This document shows positions 63,352 through 64,000 of a stretch of 64,000 nt of DNA, in pieces. The stretch spans positions 310,001-374,000 of the forward strand of contig NZ_CP030850.1 in the NCBI RefSeq assembly GCF_003325355.1. The letters are read 5' to 3'. This DNA is from Runella rosea. Lineage in GTDB: Bacteria; Bacteroidota; Bacteroidia; Cytophagales; Spirosomataceae. A model generated the notes under the pieces. It saw nothing but the letters and a program-made list of their open reading frames with translations. It was not told the origin of the DNA and searched no databases. The translations under genes and the position numbers were made by a program. The first letter of the stretch is position 1. Each line of letters opens with the position of its first letter.

Positions 63352-64000
63352 CTATTTTTTTGCTTCTTTTTCGCCCTCTTCGGGTAAAATATCAGCCAGA
63401 TAATCAGGCGGAAAGCCATTGAGTTGACGCCAGATTTCCCACCAAATAGGTACATCTTGAAGCATGACAAAGCCGTTTACGCCCGAACCAATGCGGAGTT
63501 GATCGGGCCATTTTTCATTTTCGTTTCCTCGCTGATTGGTTTTGATTAATAGGCGATATTGACCGTTTTTGCTGTTTACACGGTCTACAACGGCCACTGA
63601 CCCACCAAAAGTGCCGACCGAAGTGCCGGGCCAACCCGAAAATTGCAACGCGGGCCACCCATCAAACTCTAAGCGTACGTGGCGGCCAGGGGCAATCAAA
63701 GATAAATCCATGGCTTTGACGTACAATTCCACCGCCAACTCGGGTTGCCGAGGTTGGAGGGTCACAATCGACTCACCTTCTTTGATGGTTTCGCCGATTC
63801 CCGCTTTGAGGGTCTTGATGACGTAGCCGTCTTGGGGTGAGCGAACCACGTATTGATCTCGCCGGATGCGGATATTTTCGTATTTATTCTGAAGTTTGGA
63901 AAGCTCCGACTCGCCCTCAGCCACGCTCGAAAGCGCCGTACTGCGATCCGAAAATGCCTTGGCAATGTCTTTGCGGTAATCAGCTTCTACCGAGCTCAAC
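63352..64000 (-). CDS. HlyD-family efflux adaptor, N-terminus beyond the right edge
   Basis: At least 216 C-terminal residues; the frame is open to the window's last base, so the start lies outside. Helical hairpin end (LSKLQNKYENIRIRRDQYVV), lipoyl-like motif RSPQDGYVIKTLKAGIGETI, KEGESIVTLQP and the beta-barrel part VKAMDLSLIAPGRHVRLEFD match periplasmic adaptors of the HlyD/MFP family. It is 33 bp upstream of the TolC gene and would connect it to an ABC or MFS transporter. Confidence 0.87.
   Translation of the reverse strand, partial: LSSVEADYRKDIAKAFSDRSTALSSVAEGESELSKLQNKYENIRIRRDQYVVRSPQDGYVIKTLKAGIGETIKEGESIVTLQPRQPELAVELYVKAMDLSLIAPGRHVRLEFDGWPALQFSGWPGTSVGTFGGSVAVVDRVNSKNGQYRLLIKTNQRGNENEKWPDQLRIGSGVNGFVMLQDVPIWWEIWRQLNGFPPDYLADILPEEGEKEAKK

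Overview
The window looks like chromosomal DNA of a pigmented Bacteroidota bacterium, most likely a Cytophagales member (Runella/Spirosoma/Dyadobacter type). The reasons are exact TAnnTTTG promoter boxes in many intergenic regions, a lycopene beta-cyclase, a lipidated TamA-type outer-membrane protein (TamL), TlpA-like thioredoxins with a DUF4369-like front end, many signal peptides ending in a Q-rich cleavage site, and Tat-exported cupin and Gfo/Idh proteins. No rRNA, tRNA, CRISPR array or recognisable integrase/transposase gene was seen. Genus assignment is inference.

Layout. 0-23.5 kb is mostly housekeeping and envelope functions: a DUF2071 protein cut by the left edge, a thioredoxin-fold protein, an XRE/DUF2975 pair, pgi, a membrane-anchored AraC regulator, acetyltransferases, a META-domain lipoprotein, an acyltransferase, a NagB-type deaminase, crtY, lipA, a DUF1460 hydrolase, a DNA/RNA endonuclease, an HI0933-type flavoprotein, an NlpC/P60 lipoprotein, a DUF255 thioredoxin-domain gene broken by a one-base frameshift, and a queuosine-precursor transporter. 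23.6-23.96 kb is a non-coding block bounded by a 14-bp direct repeat, with its own promoter box and a strong hairpin.

24.5-44.4 kb holds an expansion of seven paralogous AraC-family regulators (one frameshifted), interleaved with small likely targets: three Tat-exported cupins, small membrane proteins, SnoaL-like secreted proteins and an alpha/beta hydrolase. Eight of the upstream regions share one unreported-looking element, roughly TGTCGATTTTTTACCAC, that in seven of eight cases lies exactly 38 bp (start to start) from the -7 promoter box. This looks like the operator of one or more of these regulators. Within the same stretch lie rlmF, a large beta-helix/PDZ secreted protein, a bestrophin, and a Gfo/Idh oxidoreductase with a sugar epimerase-like protein.

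49.1-58.35 kb is an accessory island: a caspase-lipase fusion protein, a decayed leucine-rich-repeat (LRR) gene, a scrap of a second caspase-lipase copy, and then a tight three-gene operon of a CHAT-domain (caspase-like) protein, an nSTAND NTPase with one transmembrane helix, and an exported 16-repeat LRR protein. It reads as a split NLR-like conflict or cell-death system whose sensor sits outside the cytoplasmic membrane. The island is bounded on the right by an intact SpoU/TrmH rRNA methyltransferase gene and on the left by a diverged copy of that gene's last ~15 codons in the same orientation, as expected if DNA had inserted at the 3' end of the methyltransferase gene.

58.35-64 kb returns to core genes: the methyltransferase, tamL, and a TolC/HlyD efflux pair cut by the right edge.
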